Shown: positions 1 through 9,464 of the stretch, one piece after another
Layout: every line of letters starts with the position of its first letter
Position numbering within the stretch: position 1 is the first letter of the stretch
Assembly (NCBI GenBank): GCA_039621445.1
Contig: CP154956.1
Location: 63,070,257 to 63,134,256 of the forward strand
Source: Euglena gracilis
Lineage: Eukaryota; Euglenida; Euglenophyceae; Euglenales
DNA length: 64,000 bases
Direction of reading: 5' to 3'
Made by a program: the position numbers and the translations under genes
The notes under the pieces: generated by a model
Seen by the model: the letters and a program-made list of their open reading frames with translations, nothing else
The model's database searches: none
What the model was told of the DNA's origin: nothing

Positions 1-151
1 CAATCTCCTTCATCTCCCGCTCAAACGACGCGTCGGCCCCGGGCACCCCAAGGAAGATGGGGACGGCGTTGGCGGTGGCCACGGCCTCCAAAGCAAAGTC
101 GGCCGGTTGGGGGGCGGGTTGGTGGGGCAAGGCGGTGGACAATACGGGCAC
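1..151 (-). CDS. Partial exon, unrecognised protein, runs off left edge
   Basis: On the minus strand a frame of about 50 codons stays open from an AG acceptor at 152-153 to the window edge. Its composition is protein-like, ending in a segment that reads A-N-A-V-P-I-F-L-G-V-P-G-A-D followed by charged residues. There is no start codon, so it would be an internal exon entered in phase 1 and continuing to the left. I do not recognise the family. The hydrophobic V-P-I-F-L stretch is too short to assign a domain. Two other minus frames are also open here, so the call rests on composition and the acceptor only. Confidence 0.35.
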   Translation of the reverse strand, partial: MPVLSTALPHQPAPQPADFALEAVATANAVPIFLGVPGADASFEREMKEI

Positions 152-675
152 TGCGGAGGATGGTCTGGTGTGAGGTAGCCTCCGTCGGACAAAATTTCCT
201 GCCCCGTACTGCACTGTTGCGGGCAGGAATGTTGTCCAATCACTCAAACTCCTTCAAATTTTTGAAAAAAAATGTTGTTCAATCCCTCAAATTCATACAC
301 GCGTTGTCTAAAGTTAAACAAGCCGAACAAAATCACTCGAAGAGCTGGAGAAAAAGAACGTTCCTGAGCCGGTGGACAGTTGGACGAGAATGAAGAGGAT
401 CCACTTGATGTGCTGGTTGCATCAAGGGTTTCAAGAACTGTGCGATATGTGGTGGTGTGTTTGAAGAAAACCAGATCGCCATGCCAAAGAATACGGCACA
501 TAGCCACAGCTTGAGGTGGCGCCGATTTTGAGGCTGAAAAAGATGTTTGCCTTCATAATCACAATGCATCATTTGGAAAATCCTGTGAAAATGCGGCAAA
601 GAAGAGAAATGCAAAGGAGAATAAACATCCACGACACATGTGGTTTATAAGAATAAATTACTGCTTTTCTATATT
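152..675. other. No recognisable gene
   Basis: Only short overlapping open frames without homology or splice support are seen. The stretch separates the left-edge exon from the first palindrome-headed repeat. Confidence 0.5.
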
Positions 676-1080
676 TGAAACCGTGTCTGGGGCTCCGGGT
701 TCACGCCCGAACCAGTGTCTGGGACGCCGGTTCGGGCTGGAAATTTCTGTGCCGAACCGCCGTCCCAGACGCCGGTTCGGGCATGAAACCGGCGTCTGGG
801 GGACCCAAAATAAAAAGTGCTAAAAACGGTGCAAAAGGGTTTGCAGACATGTCGTAATCATATTTGAGCAGTTTTTGGGGGGTCTCCTGCCAAAAATTGG
901 GGGTTTTTTAACAACAATTTACTTTCGGCCAATTTTGGAGAATTTCTGAAATAGAATACCATGCAGCATGGCAAAAATCCAAGGCCATCTGCTGAAAGCC
1001 CTTGAAAAGAGCTTTCGATCGATGGGCGACATGGCAGCTGAAAAGTGGAATTTCGAATATGCAAACAGGGTCAGAAATTG
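676..1080. repeat. Palindrome-headed dispersed repeat, copy 1
   Basis: The copy opens with a perfect inverted repeat (767-797) with 10-bp arms GACGCCGGTT / AACCGGCGTC. A block follows containing aaaataaaaagtgc, agacatg, gcagttttggggg and catgcagcatgg. The same order is found at 1,876-2,150 and, diverged, at 7,160-7,500. Related palindromic ends without the body occur at 1,396-1,560. No coding capacity is seen. It could be a non-autonomous element with structured ends, but no target duplication is evident. Confidence 0.6.
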
Positions 1081-1395
1081 CGGTCGCTGATTTTCAGAGC
1101 GCCGTGCAATGTGGCTGAGTCATGTGAGCCAAGCGACAAGTCTTGGGGAGAACTGTAGGATTTGACAAATTAAAATGTCAAATTTCGGATCGGACACGAT
1201 CACTGAAAATAAGAGCTATGTGCATTATGGCTGAATTCTGAGGCCATCTGTCAAAAGCCCTTGAGAAGAGCTTTCGATTGATGGGTAACATGGCTTCAGA
1301 AGTGTGGAATCTACCAAATTCGACCGGCCGCCAATTTGGGCCCAAAGACCCCCAAAACTGCCCAAAACATGGGTATTTGGGCGAAATTCGCCGTG

Positions 1396-1560
1396 ATTCC
1401 TAAGCTGCCGGTTCGGGCGTGAACCTGGAGCCCCCTAGAAACGGTTTCAAGAAACTGTGTCCCAGACGCCAGTTCGGGTGTGAAACGTGTGCCTGGGTAG
1501 CCGAACCAGCGTCCCAGGCACAGGTTTCACGCCCGAACCGGCGTCTGGGACACAATTCTC
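1396..1560. repeat. Inverted GCCGGTTCGGGCGTGAA-type palindromic repeats
   Basis: Several copies of a motif like gccggttcgggcgtgaaacc occur in both orientations within 165 bp. They match the head of the repeats at 676 and 1,876. Confidence 0.55.
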
Positions 1561-1739
1561 GATATAAAAAAAGCGTTTGACAATCATGGGTTGCCCATGC
1601 AAGGAAAAATGTGTAGCATTCGCAAATGTCATGGGGTATCATGAATATTTCACAGAGCCATCAACCATGAATGTTAAACGTTTTACAATGTGGTCGCCTG
1701 TGATCACCTTCCATGCAAATGGGAATGAAAAATTGCAAT

Positions 1740-1875
1740 TTACACTGGAAAAATGATTTAAAAATAATTAAAATAAAGCTTATGAATATTTGAAGCCAAT
1801 TTTGCCAAATTTTTTTATCAATTTTGGCCATTTTGGCCTATTTTGGTCATTCTATGGTCAGTGTTGAGGATTTTC
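1740..1875 (+). repeat. Dispersed AT-rich repeat, copy 1
   Basis: A series of caattttggccattttggcc-like phrases ends in gtcattctatggtcagtgttgaggattttc. A diverged second copy with the same order lies at 4,760-4,895. Confidence 0.5.
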
Positions 1876-2150
1876 ATCTGAAACCGTGTATTGGGCTCTG
1901 GCTTCACGCCCGAACCGGCGTCAGGACGCCGGTTCGGGAGGGAAGATGGCGTCTAGGGGACCCAAAATAAAAAGTGCCAAAAAGTGTCCAAAATGGTTTG
2001 AAGACATGTGGCAATCATACCTAAGCAGTTTTGGGGGGTATTTGGCCAGAAATTGTGGTATATTGTGCAACAATTTCCATTTGGCCAAATTTGGGGAATT
2101 TCTGTAGAATAACATGCAGCATGATGCATTTGCGCACCAAATCAGCATCA
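1876..2150. repeat. Palindrome-headed dispersed repeat, copy 2
   Basis: It has the same head (cgccggttcggg) and body order as the copy at 676-1,080, and ends in aacatgcagcatga. Differences are scattered substitutions and small indels, so it is an old copy. Confidence 0.6.
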
Positions 2151-2183
2151 GCCGCTGAAATTGAGCAGTTTTCACCCGAAATA

Positions 2184-2350
2184 CTATGCCCCCCCTCCCG
2201 ATAGTGCCCCCCCCCTCAATAGTGTCCCATGCCCTTTGCTTTTCGCCCTGCTTTCCTTGGAGCCCCATATGCCAAGGCTACTCTCCATTGGCCAGACCCC
2301 CCCCCGATAATGTCCCCCCCCTCGATAGTGTCCTATACCCACCCTGTAGT
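2184..2350. repeat. C-rich cgatagtg repeat
   Basis: Four C-tract phrases of the form ccccccctcgatagtgtcc are spaced irregularly. A short non-repeated segment lies in the middle. No gene is seen. Confidence 0.5.
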
Positions 2351-2457
2351 GGAGCCAGGTGTGGGACATACCATCAGGAGGATGGTATGCATTTGCCGCT
2401 CATGCCACCCAAAAATTGGGAATTTTACACCCAAAGATAGGTTGAAAAATCGATTTT

Positions 2458-2640
2458 TTTGACCGATTTTTGGACCGCAGCGAAATGGCAGAGACGGAAG
2501 GGGGGCCAATCCTACCCAGTTTGGACCCCTTCGCGGGTGAATAACTAGGGCCTGGCGGGGAGTTGAGGGTCAAACGGAGGTGATTCGGAAACTAGAAATC
2601 CAGTCGCTCACAACTGAAGAAAAAAAAATACGGGAACCGG
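2458..2640 (+). repeat. Dispersed repeat with inverted partner at 60,960-61,145
   Basis: The order gaccgattttt / cagcg / aaatggcagag / cctacccagtttgga / gaataac / gcctggc / gattcggaaactagaaatccagtcgctc is found in reverse complement 58 kb away, interrupted by small differences. It has no open frame of note. Confidence 0.6.
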
Positions 2641-2784
2641 GCCAGGGAGAGTGTTTTGAGAGTGTCTTGAGAGTGGGGTTGCCACACTGATATGGCCACA
2701 CTGATATGGGGTGAATGGTCGGAGTTCAATACCCGGACTATTTTTGTTTTTTGCTGAAATGGAAAAAGCATCTGGAGGGAATAG

Positions 2785-3045
2785 CATTGAGTTCTTTCGA
2801 AATATTGAAAATTAATAGTTCATTTCAGAAATATTTCGGAAATATTTTCGAAATATTTCAAAAACTGAATTATATTTTTCTTTCATTTTCAACCAAGTGG
2901 CTGCCTCGGACCTCACCATGCTTCTCCGATTCATGAACAGTGACAGGAAGGGTCAATTTTTCAAATCTTTCACGGAGGAGAAAATATATTTCTGAAATTT
3001 CATGAAATATTTCAATTAAAATATTTCAATATTCCTTTCGCCACA
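2785..3045. repeat. GAAATATTTC palindrome cluster
   Basis: The 10-bp perfect palindrome gaaatatttc and close variants recur at least six times, giving an AT-rich block able to fold on itself. It may be simple-sequence expansion. Confidence 0.5.
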
Positions 3046-3500
3046 ATGCTAGGAGGGAATACACTTTTACCCAGGTTTAGAGCCATAAAATTTGAGAGAG
3101 TGATTTTGCAAAAGAGAAATGGGAGGGGAAAGCTGTGCCAAAAGGGAGTATCCTGAACAGAGCAATCCAACATGGGGAAAGAGATGAGTGCAGGAATGGC
3201 AGAAGCACAGTCTACATTGGGCAGGTGGTGATCGTGGTTCCAGGGGTGGTCGGTGGCGGGTGTCTGTGGCAAGCTGGGGAGGTGATGGCTCCAAGTGCAG
3301 GGCAGTCAGATATTAGACACTGCGACACAGGGGGGGGGGGGATGACATTGATTTTCCACATTTTTGGTCTTTCTCACACGCCCAAAACGTTGGAGAAAAC
3401 AGGCTGTACAATTTCCAACCCTATTTGATCCCTGCCTGGACTTTGACCAAGATAAAAAAAATGCTTCTGGGAAAATTTTTCCGAAGGCACAATCTGGGGG
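3046..3500. other. No recognisable gene
   Basis: Short open frames on both strands overlap each other, with no family match or convincing splice sites. Confidence 0.4.
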
Positions 3501-3700
3501 TGGTTCGGGGGGGGGGGGGACGCGGGGGGTGACTCGGGGGGGAACCGTGGCCCAACCACCCCCACACGTTTTCTTTGGCGTCACCTAAATTTGTATGAAA
3601 TTTTCCTTTGGTCGACCAAAAAACGTGCCCGGCCAAAATCCGGGACGCGGGGGGGACGCGGGGGGGGGGACGCGGGGGGGACGCGGGGGGAACACCCCCT
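3500..3700 (+). repeat. GACGCGGGGGG-flanked dispersed repeat, copy 1
   Basis: A central block (tggcgtcacc, aaattt, ttggtcgaccaaaaaa, gtgccc, ccaaaatccgggacgcg) is bordered on both sides by G-run arrays of gacgcgggggg. A second copy of the whole arrangement lies at 6,045-6,250. Confidence 0.65.
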
Positions 3701-3774
3701 CTGAATAAATGCAGAATAGAGGAGGGACTAGGGGGAACTTGTCCGGGGGTAGATCTGGCCTGGGGGGGGGGGGT

Positions 3775-4495
3775 TGTGGGCCGACCCTAGGGTCGGCCCA
3801 ATACGACCCTAGGGTCGCTAAGGTCGCTAAGGTCGTTCTAGGGTCATGGGCCGACCATACTTGTAGTTAATGCGCCGCGGCGCTCATGCCGCGGCGCAAA
3901 AAAAAATTTCCACGGTGGTCGCGGCGCACAAGAAGGATTTTTGCCGCCATGGCTGTCGCGGCACAAGCAAAATTTATTGCCACGGTGGTCGCGGCGCAAG
4001 GGGAAAAATTTTCCACGGTGGTTGCGGCACAAAAAAAAATTTCTGCCCGGAGCTCAAGAACGTTTATGTGGAGGTCTCGCTCGACATGGCGAAAGCTGAT
4101 CTGTGAAAATAAACAAGAACGCTTGCACAAAAGTTCACTCCCTATCGCCAAATACCCTTCTCGGCCATGGTCGAGGAAGTATCAAAGAGGCCAGGCAGGG
4201 GAGGGGAAGGGGCCGGAAAGAAGTACATGTGGGACACAATTTAAAAAGACAATTGCTGCGGTGGTCGCGGCACAAACTTCAAAAGTTTCCGCGGCGGTCG
4301 CGGCGCACATATAAACCAGTGCCGCGGCATTCGCAGCGCACAGAAAAAAAATTGCCGCGGCGCTGCCGGTACAAAAAATTTTTTCTGGGGGGGGGGGTCG
4401 CGGCGCACGGAAACATTTTTTCCGGTCGCACTAACTACAAGTATGGGGCCGACCCTAGGGTCGCCCATCCTAGGGTCGGCCCACCCCACGACCTC
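3775..4495. mobile_element. Inverted-repeat element (MITE-like)
   Basis: The left end carries gggccgaccctagggtcg phrases and then catacttgtagttaatgcg. The right end carries the reverse complement: cgcactaactacaagtatg and then ggccgaccctagggtcg. These inverted ends enclose about 550 bp made of irregular repeats of cacggtggtcgcggcgcaa separated by A/T runs. No transposase is present; the long open frames inside come from the GC-rich repeat. The cctaggg phrases are themselves palindromic. I could not find a clear target-site duplication. Confidence 0.55.
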
Positions 4496-4629
4496 GACCC
4501 CCCTATCAAAAAATTCTCGAATTTTTTTTGATGTTTTAGGCCTTCAAATACAAAGAAAACAACAAGAAGGAACACTAACATTGAGTACTTATGCCAAAAA
4601 TACACCCCAAAATCATTTGGTGACATGAG

Positions 4630-4738
4630 GGATTTTGTGGGGGAGTACGCCGTCGGCCAGCCGTGTGACTCAAAGGAACATGACCCGAGCCATGGCCTTG
4701 CCATGCAGAAGCAATTTCGCCGTCAATCGGCCTTCAAG
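4630..4738 (+). CDS. Possible internal exon, unrecognised protein
   Basis: A 109-bp open segment lies between an AG acceptor (4,628-4,629) and a consensus donor (aag|gtaatg at 4,739). It reads D-F-V-G-E-Y-A-V-G-Q-P-C-D-S-K-E-H-D in its first half and is hydrophilic throughout. The composition is unlike the surrounding AT-rich repeats. No partner exon was found. A partial echo of its ggccagccgtgtg segment occurs near 5,970-6,000. It may be an isolated exon of an eroded gene. Confidence 0.3.
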
Positions 4739-4759
4739 GTAATGTTCATTGTTGGTGAA

Positions 4760-4895
4760 GGCTGCATTTTTGCCCATTTGAAGTCATTTTTCGCCAATTT
4801 TTGTCAATTTTGCCGATTTTGGACCTTTTTTGCCCAACTCTGACCATTTCGACCTATTTTGGGGTCATTCTCTAGTCATTGTGAAGGATTTTCGT
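4760..4895 (+). repeat. Dispersed AT-rich repeat, copy 2
   Basis: It matches the segment at 1,740-1,875 in order and phrase (caattttg..gattttgg..gtcattctctagtcattgtgaaggattttcgtct). Confidence 0.5.
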
Positions 4896-5270
4896 CTACA
4901 AATCACCAGAGGGATGAAAATACCGCGCTGCATTAATTACCGATTGGATTAATTCCGCTCCTGGGCGAGTTTCCGTAACTGGTGACTGGGCATTTTTCTG
5001 GCAAGGCGGCCGGAATTAGGATCAGGCAAAAATTAATCTGGATCGAGGAGTGCGTTTTTTCTGTCTCACAGCGTAACGATCAGGCGCCTGGCAGGCTTTA
5101 TTAAAGAGCGGTATTAATCCATTCGGTATTACTACCGAGCGGTATTTTAATCCCCCCGGTATTTGAATGACTAAAAATTGCTCAACTGGTGTCCCATTTT
5201 CAACGAACTGGCAAAATTTACTGAATAAAAAAAGGCTTGTGTGAAATGGTTTCAAGTGGCTAAAAAGAGG
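4896..5270. other. No recognisable gene
   Basis: AT-rich sequence with two or three gagcggtattaat phrases (about 5,105-5,160). No coding signal. Confidence 0.4.
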
Positions 5271-5274
5271 ATTT

Positions 5275-5945
5275 TACACCAAATTTGCCCAAAATCAGGC
5301 ATTTTCCAACCGAAATTTGGACATTGCTCCCCCCAAGTTACGCATTTGCCTCTCAAAATGGGAACCTTTTCATTGATTAGGAATTGGCACGCACAATTAG
5401 GCATTGGCACACCCTAAATTAGGCATTCATCACTCAAAATTAGGAATTTGCACATGAAATTGGGAGTTTGCTCCTCAAAATCAGGAATTGCCCACAAAAA
5501 GAGAAATTTGCCTCTCAAAGTTCGGAACTAGTGCACCAAATTTGGCATTTGATGAAGAAAATGAACGACTGTGGCAATCATTCATGCTTCAAGAGGTTGC
5601 AGCTCGAAATACAGCTGAAGAGCTTCTGACTGTTTGACCTCAAATGCACCAGCCCTTTGCACAAGCATTGCGAGTTTCGAGATAACCTGTTCAGTGCCTT
5701 TTGACATGGCATTATGCATTTGGCAAGCCTTTCTGGATGTTATTTTTTCAGATGTTATTTTTTCCAGATTTTACTTTTTTTTCCAAGGACAGTAGGGCTC
5801 ACCGCTCAAATTTCAGTACTTTTACACCCGAAATTCGCCATTTGCCACTCAAAATTAGGAATTGGCACACTAAATTCAGAATTTGCCTCTCAAAACTCCG
5901 AAGTGTCACACCAAATTAGGCATTTGCTACCAAAAGTTAACTAAA
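5275..5945 (+). repeat. Degenerate minisatellite (about 27-30 bp)
   Basis: Two blocks (5,275-5,550 and 5,810-5,945) of imperfect tandem phrases like actcaaaattaggaatttgcc are separated by about 260 bp of ordinary AT-rich DNA. Unit length and sequence drift strongly, indicating an old array. Confidence 0.6.
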
Positions 5946-6044
5946 CAAAATGACCCGGCTTCCGTCATGCCGTCGGCCAGCCATTGGCCAGCCGTGTGCT
6001 CCCCCTGTGATTTTGGGGCCCTTGAACAGTTGAGCAACACAAGG

Positions 6045-6250
6045 GGTGGTTCGGGACGCGGGGGGAGACGCGGGGGGGGGGGACGCGGGGAGGGGGGAAC
6101 TGTGGCCCAACTGCCCCCACACGTTTTCTCTGGCGTCACCCAAATTTGAATGTAATTTTCCATTGGTCGACCAAAAAAATGTGCCCAGCCAAAATCCGGG
6201 ATGCGGGGGGAGACGCGGGGGGGACGCGGGGGGGACGCGGGGGGAACACC
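6045..6250 (+). repeat. GACGCGGGGGG-flanked dispersed repeat, copy 2
   Basis: It has the same central block as at 3,500-3,700 (tggcgtcaccc, ttggtcgaccaaaaaa, ccaaaatccgggatgcg) and the same flanking G-run arrays. Confidence 0.65.
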
Positions 6251-6269
6251 CCCAAGGGATTTGCCCCAA

Positions 6270-7160
6270 AAAAAGGGCCCTCGAGCAGTTGAGCAACACA
6301 AGGGAATTACCCACCAAAACAACTTGGAAACACAAGGAATTTGCCTCACGAAACGACTTGGAAACACAGGTGATTTTGTAATTTTGGGGTCTCGAGCAGT
6401 GGAGGTCGGCACGTCTAACGAGGACCCTCGGGGGGCGGGGGGTCCCCATTTTGCTGTGCCGAGGGGGTCCGTACCCCATGGGAGGGGTCCACCGTGGCAG
6501 ACAGCCGGAATTTCCCAAAGGAAAATGCATTGGTGTGATTCGGCATGCCGTGCCGAGGGGGTCGGCTGACCAGGTGGGGGGGGTGGCTGCCGAACCTCCA
6601 GTTGAACAACAAAAGGGATTTGCCCCCCAAAATGACTTGGAAACACAAGGGATTTGCCCTGCGAAACAATTTGGAACCCAAGGGATTTGCCCCCCAAAAC
6701 GACGTGGAAACGCAAGGGGATTTGCCCCCCAGGGATTTTGTTATTTTGGGGCCCTCAAAGCGACTTGGAAACACAAGGGATTTGCCCCACGAAACGACTG
6801 GGAAACACAGAGGATTTTGTAATTTTGGGGCCCTCGAACAGTTGAACAACAAAAGGGATTTGTCCCTTGTGTTTCCAAGTTGTTTTGGGGGCCAAATCCC
6901 TTTTGTTGCTCAACTCTACGAGGGAACCAAAATAACAAAAGTCCCCTGTGTTTACAAGTCGTTGGGGGGCAAATCCCTTGCGTTTCCAAGTCGTACTGGG
7001 GGACAAATCCCTAGTGTTTCGAAGTTCTTTTGGGGGGCAAATCCCTTGCGTTTCGAAGTTGTTTTCGGGGGCAAATCCCTTGTGTTTCGAAGTCGTTTGG
7101 GGGACAAATCCGTTGGGTTTCCGATTCGCGAGGCAAATCCCTTGTGTTCCAAGTTAAACT
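6270..7160. repeat. Inverted array of about 35-bp repeats
   Basis: Forward units of the form aacacaagggatttgccccccaaaacgacttggaa fill 6,290-6,840, and their reverse complements fill 6,860-7,160. The two half-arrays meet in a palindrome at about 6,838-6,915. Phrases such as ttttggggccctcgagcagttgagcaac recur between units. Long open frames in several phases arise from the repeat and are not genes. Confidence 0.75.
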
Positions 7161-7502
7161 GGCGTATGAGACGCCGGGTTCAGGACAGAACCGGCGTCCC
7201 CCCCCCACGGGTTTTACGGACGCCGGTTCTGTCCTAAAACCCGGCGTTAGGAACGCCGGTTTTGTCCAAAACCCGGCGTCCGACTTTCATTCCTAAAAAT
7301 GTCACCAAAAGTGCCCAAAAGTGGCCCTAAGGTCCTGGTATGACTGTTTTAACCATCAAGGACAATGAATTTTGCCATTTGGGGACCAGTGGGGTGGATA
7401 TCCAAATTTGGTGAAATTGGCCCAGAATCCGATATAGAGTAACGTGCGGCATGGAAAGATGTGATGAGCGCCGCTGGTCGTCTGTTGAAAAGAGCTTTCG
7501 AT
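7160..7502. repeat. Palindrome-headed dispersed repeat, copy 3 (Helitron target)
   Basis: The head has facing acgccggttctgtcc / ggacagaaccggcgt motifs. The body resembles copies 1 and 2 (aaaagtgcccaaaa, ggcatggaaaga, gagctttcgatcga). Its continuation (7,503-7,616) is the sequence into which the first Helitron is inserted. Confidence 0.55.
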
Positions 7503-7616
7503 CGAGGGGTAACTTGGTACCCTAACGTTGCACATACGCTCGCGACCGTCGGATCAGCCAGAATCTGAATCGAAATTTGCGGTGATTTTCAGTGATTTTT
7601 GGTTTCAGATGCTGAA

Positions 7617-7890
7617 TCTACCCACCCTATAACCGGAGCGATGTAACGGCATACGCCCGCGAATGCCGCCAATGCCGACGCGATTCGGCCCGTAGGGTTC
7701 GATTTGGCGCGGTTCCGGCACCGGCTGGCGCCGCGACTGGAACGGTTGGATCCGGATCCGTCCCGTGCATATGACTGGTGTCGGTAAAATCGTACTTTCG
7801 CTCCGGGGCCGAGATAGGTGTTCGGTCTCGCCCGCGTCTGGACCGCATTCGCGAAACCGCCCGTGCGTGAGCACGGGCCTTACGTGCTTG
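7617..7890 (+). mobile_element. Complete non-autonomous Helitron, 274 bp
   Basis: The element begins TCTACCCACC directly after an A (7,616) and ends CTTG. Near its 3' end is a perfect hairpin, gcccgtgc-gtga-gcacgggc (7,859-7,878), followed by 12 nt to the terminus. A 5' TC, a 3' hairpin about 10-12 nt from the end and insertion after A are the established Helitron hallmarks. The terminal CTTG departs from the usual CTRR. A second element of the same length and the same termini is at 30,948-31,221. It has no coding capacity and would depend on a Rep-helicase encoded elsewhere. Confidence 0.75.
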
Positions 7891-7943
7891 TCCCCACCTT
7901 ATAACGGGAGCCCTGTCACGCCTACGCTCCGCGCTCGGGGCGA

Positions 7944-8268
7944 ATGCGGCCGCGAATTTGGGCCGTAGGGGTGCATTTGACGGCAACGCGGAAGGGCCGG
8001 CCGACGTGACATGGTTCGTCGGAACCGCCTCGGTTTCGTGCAGGTGCCATGCCCGGTCCCGAACGGTGCTTCTGAAGCGTTCAAGAGTTGGATGTAAAGA
8101 TTCAAAGCATTAATCAGGGAATTCCTAATTTGGAATGTGGATCTTTATTTTGCATTCCCTTGCAGCTTCAAGCCCAGAATGTGAGGACTCTTGCTGTCTC
8201 GTCTTTCAGCATTTGTCTCCGTCAATGGAGAGGTTGTCCTGTTCCTCATCCCTCACCTTTTTCAACGT
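7944..8268 (+). promoter_or_regulatory. Helitron 5' leader module
   Basis: GC-rich 5' sequence (gaatgcggccgcgaatttgggccgtagggg) passes into an AT-rich stretch and then ctcatccctcac, upstream of the first exon. Near-identical copies recur inside the satellite at about 9,143, 10,340, 11,746, 13,141, 16,638, 18,985, 20,387 and 23,883. By position it should hold the promoter and 5' UTR, but no defined promoter motif could be identified. Confidence 0.4.
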
Positions 8269-8329
8269 TTCATTCAGGGCTTTCATGAGGCAGGATGCCT
8301 CGAAGGGCTGAAACATTTGAACGGTCCCA

Positions 8330-8474
8330 ATGCCACGAACTCCGAGGAAGGATAAGGAGAAGGAAAGGAAGATTTACAACACACGCGGGCAAGCCCGGCA
8401 AGCATCGCAGGACACTCCAAGCCCGAGAAGATCCCCAAGATCACCATCTTCCATGACGTGGAACGAAGCTTTCG
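8330..8474 (+). CDS. First exon of Helitron-borne gene (E1)
   Basis: The ATG at 8,330 opens a basic, low-complexity segment (M-P-R-T-P-R-K-D-K-E-K-E-R-K, then S/P/R-rich, ending T-W-N-E-A-F). It closes at a donor ttcg|gtatga after 145 nt (phase 1). The first exon of the Rep-bearing Helitron at 31,755 has the same layout: K/R/E-rich start, repeated S-P-R, the same W-N-E-A-F end, the same phase and a donor at the same point. This shared exon end is the main evidence for a real splice site. The function is unknown. A nuclear or DNA-binding tail is plausible from the charge alone. The next exon is 18.8 kb downstream, beyond the satellite. Confidence 0.55.
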
Positions 8475-9095
8475 GTATGACCAAAACCTTTGCCACCCAG
8501 CCTGAGCCACCCATCTTTTCGGAAAGACCACCCCCAAAAACCCCCAAAAAATCTTTTAGTGCAAGGGCTAACGTACCACGGGGCCAAAGTTAAAGGCCCC
8601 GGCAAGTTTACGGACCCAACCCCCCCCACAATTTACATTCCGTGCATTTAGGCCAAAACTGGGTCTCCAAATTTTGACAGTCAGCCCCAGCCAAGCAGAT
8701 TTTTGGAAAGAGCACCCCCAAAAACCCCAGAAAAAATTTTTAGAGCAAGGGCTAACGAACCACGGGGCCAAAGTTATGGCCCCGGCAAGTTTACGGACCC
8801 AACCCCCCCCACAATGTACATTCCGGGGCATTTAGGCCCAAAACTGGGTCTCCAAATTTTGACAGTCAGCCCCAGCCAAGCAGATTTTTGGAAAGAGCAC
8901 CCCCAAAAACCCCAGAAAAATTTTTTAGAGCAAGGGCTAACGAACCACGGGGCCAAAGTTATGGCCCCGGCAAGTTTACGGACCCAACCCCCCCCACAAT
9001 GTACATTCCGGGCATTTAGGCCAAAAACTGGGTGTCCGAATTTTGACAGTCAGCCCCAGCCAAGCAGTTTTTTGGAAAGAGCACCCCCAAAACCT

Positions 9096-9464
9096 TATAA
9101 CGGGAGCCCTGTCACGCCTACGCTCCGCGCTCGGGGCGAATGCGGCCGCGAATTTGGGCCGTAGGGGTGCATTTGACGGCAACGCGGAAGGGCCGGCCGA
9201 CGTGACATGGTTCGTCGGAACCGCCTCGGTTTCGTGCAGGTGCCATGCCCGGTCCCGAACGGTGCTTCTGAAGCGTTCAAGAGTTGGATGTAAAGATTCA
9301 AAGCATTAATCAGGGAATTCCTAATTTGGAATGTGGATCTTTATTTTGCATTCCCTTGCAGCTTCAAGCCCAGAATGTGAGGACTCTTGCTGTCTCGTCT
9401 TTCAGCATTTGTCTCCGTCAATGGAGAGGTTGTCCTGTTCCTCATCCCTCACCTTTTTCAACGT
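9096..9464 (+). repeat. Internal Helitron 5'-end copy joined to satellite
   Basis: Satellite sequence (cacccccaaaa) passes straight into ccttataacgggagccctgtc, the Helitron 5' end lacking only its first six bases. The same junction recurs at about 10,292. These joints tie the satellite to the Helitron terminus. Confidence 0.7.

Noticed and set aside
3870-4314. A 142-codon basic open frame in the inverted-repeat element
   Set aside because: It is made of the cggtggtcgcggcgc repeat, with other frames equally open.
5927-7237. Long open frames (up to 262 codons) on both strands
   Set aside because: They follow the 35-bp repeat units and G/C runs. The translations are repetitive in every frame.
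7858-7890. gcccgtgc hairpins as transcription terminators
   Set aside because: Their fixed position 10-12 nt before CTTG at three sites, with Helitron 5' ends following, is better explained as Helitron 3' termini.
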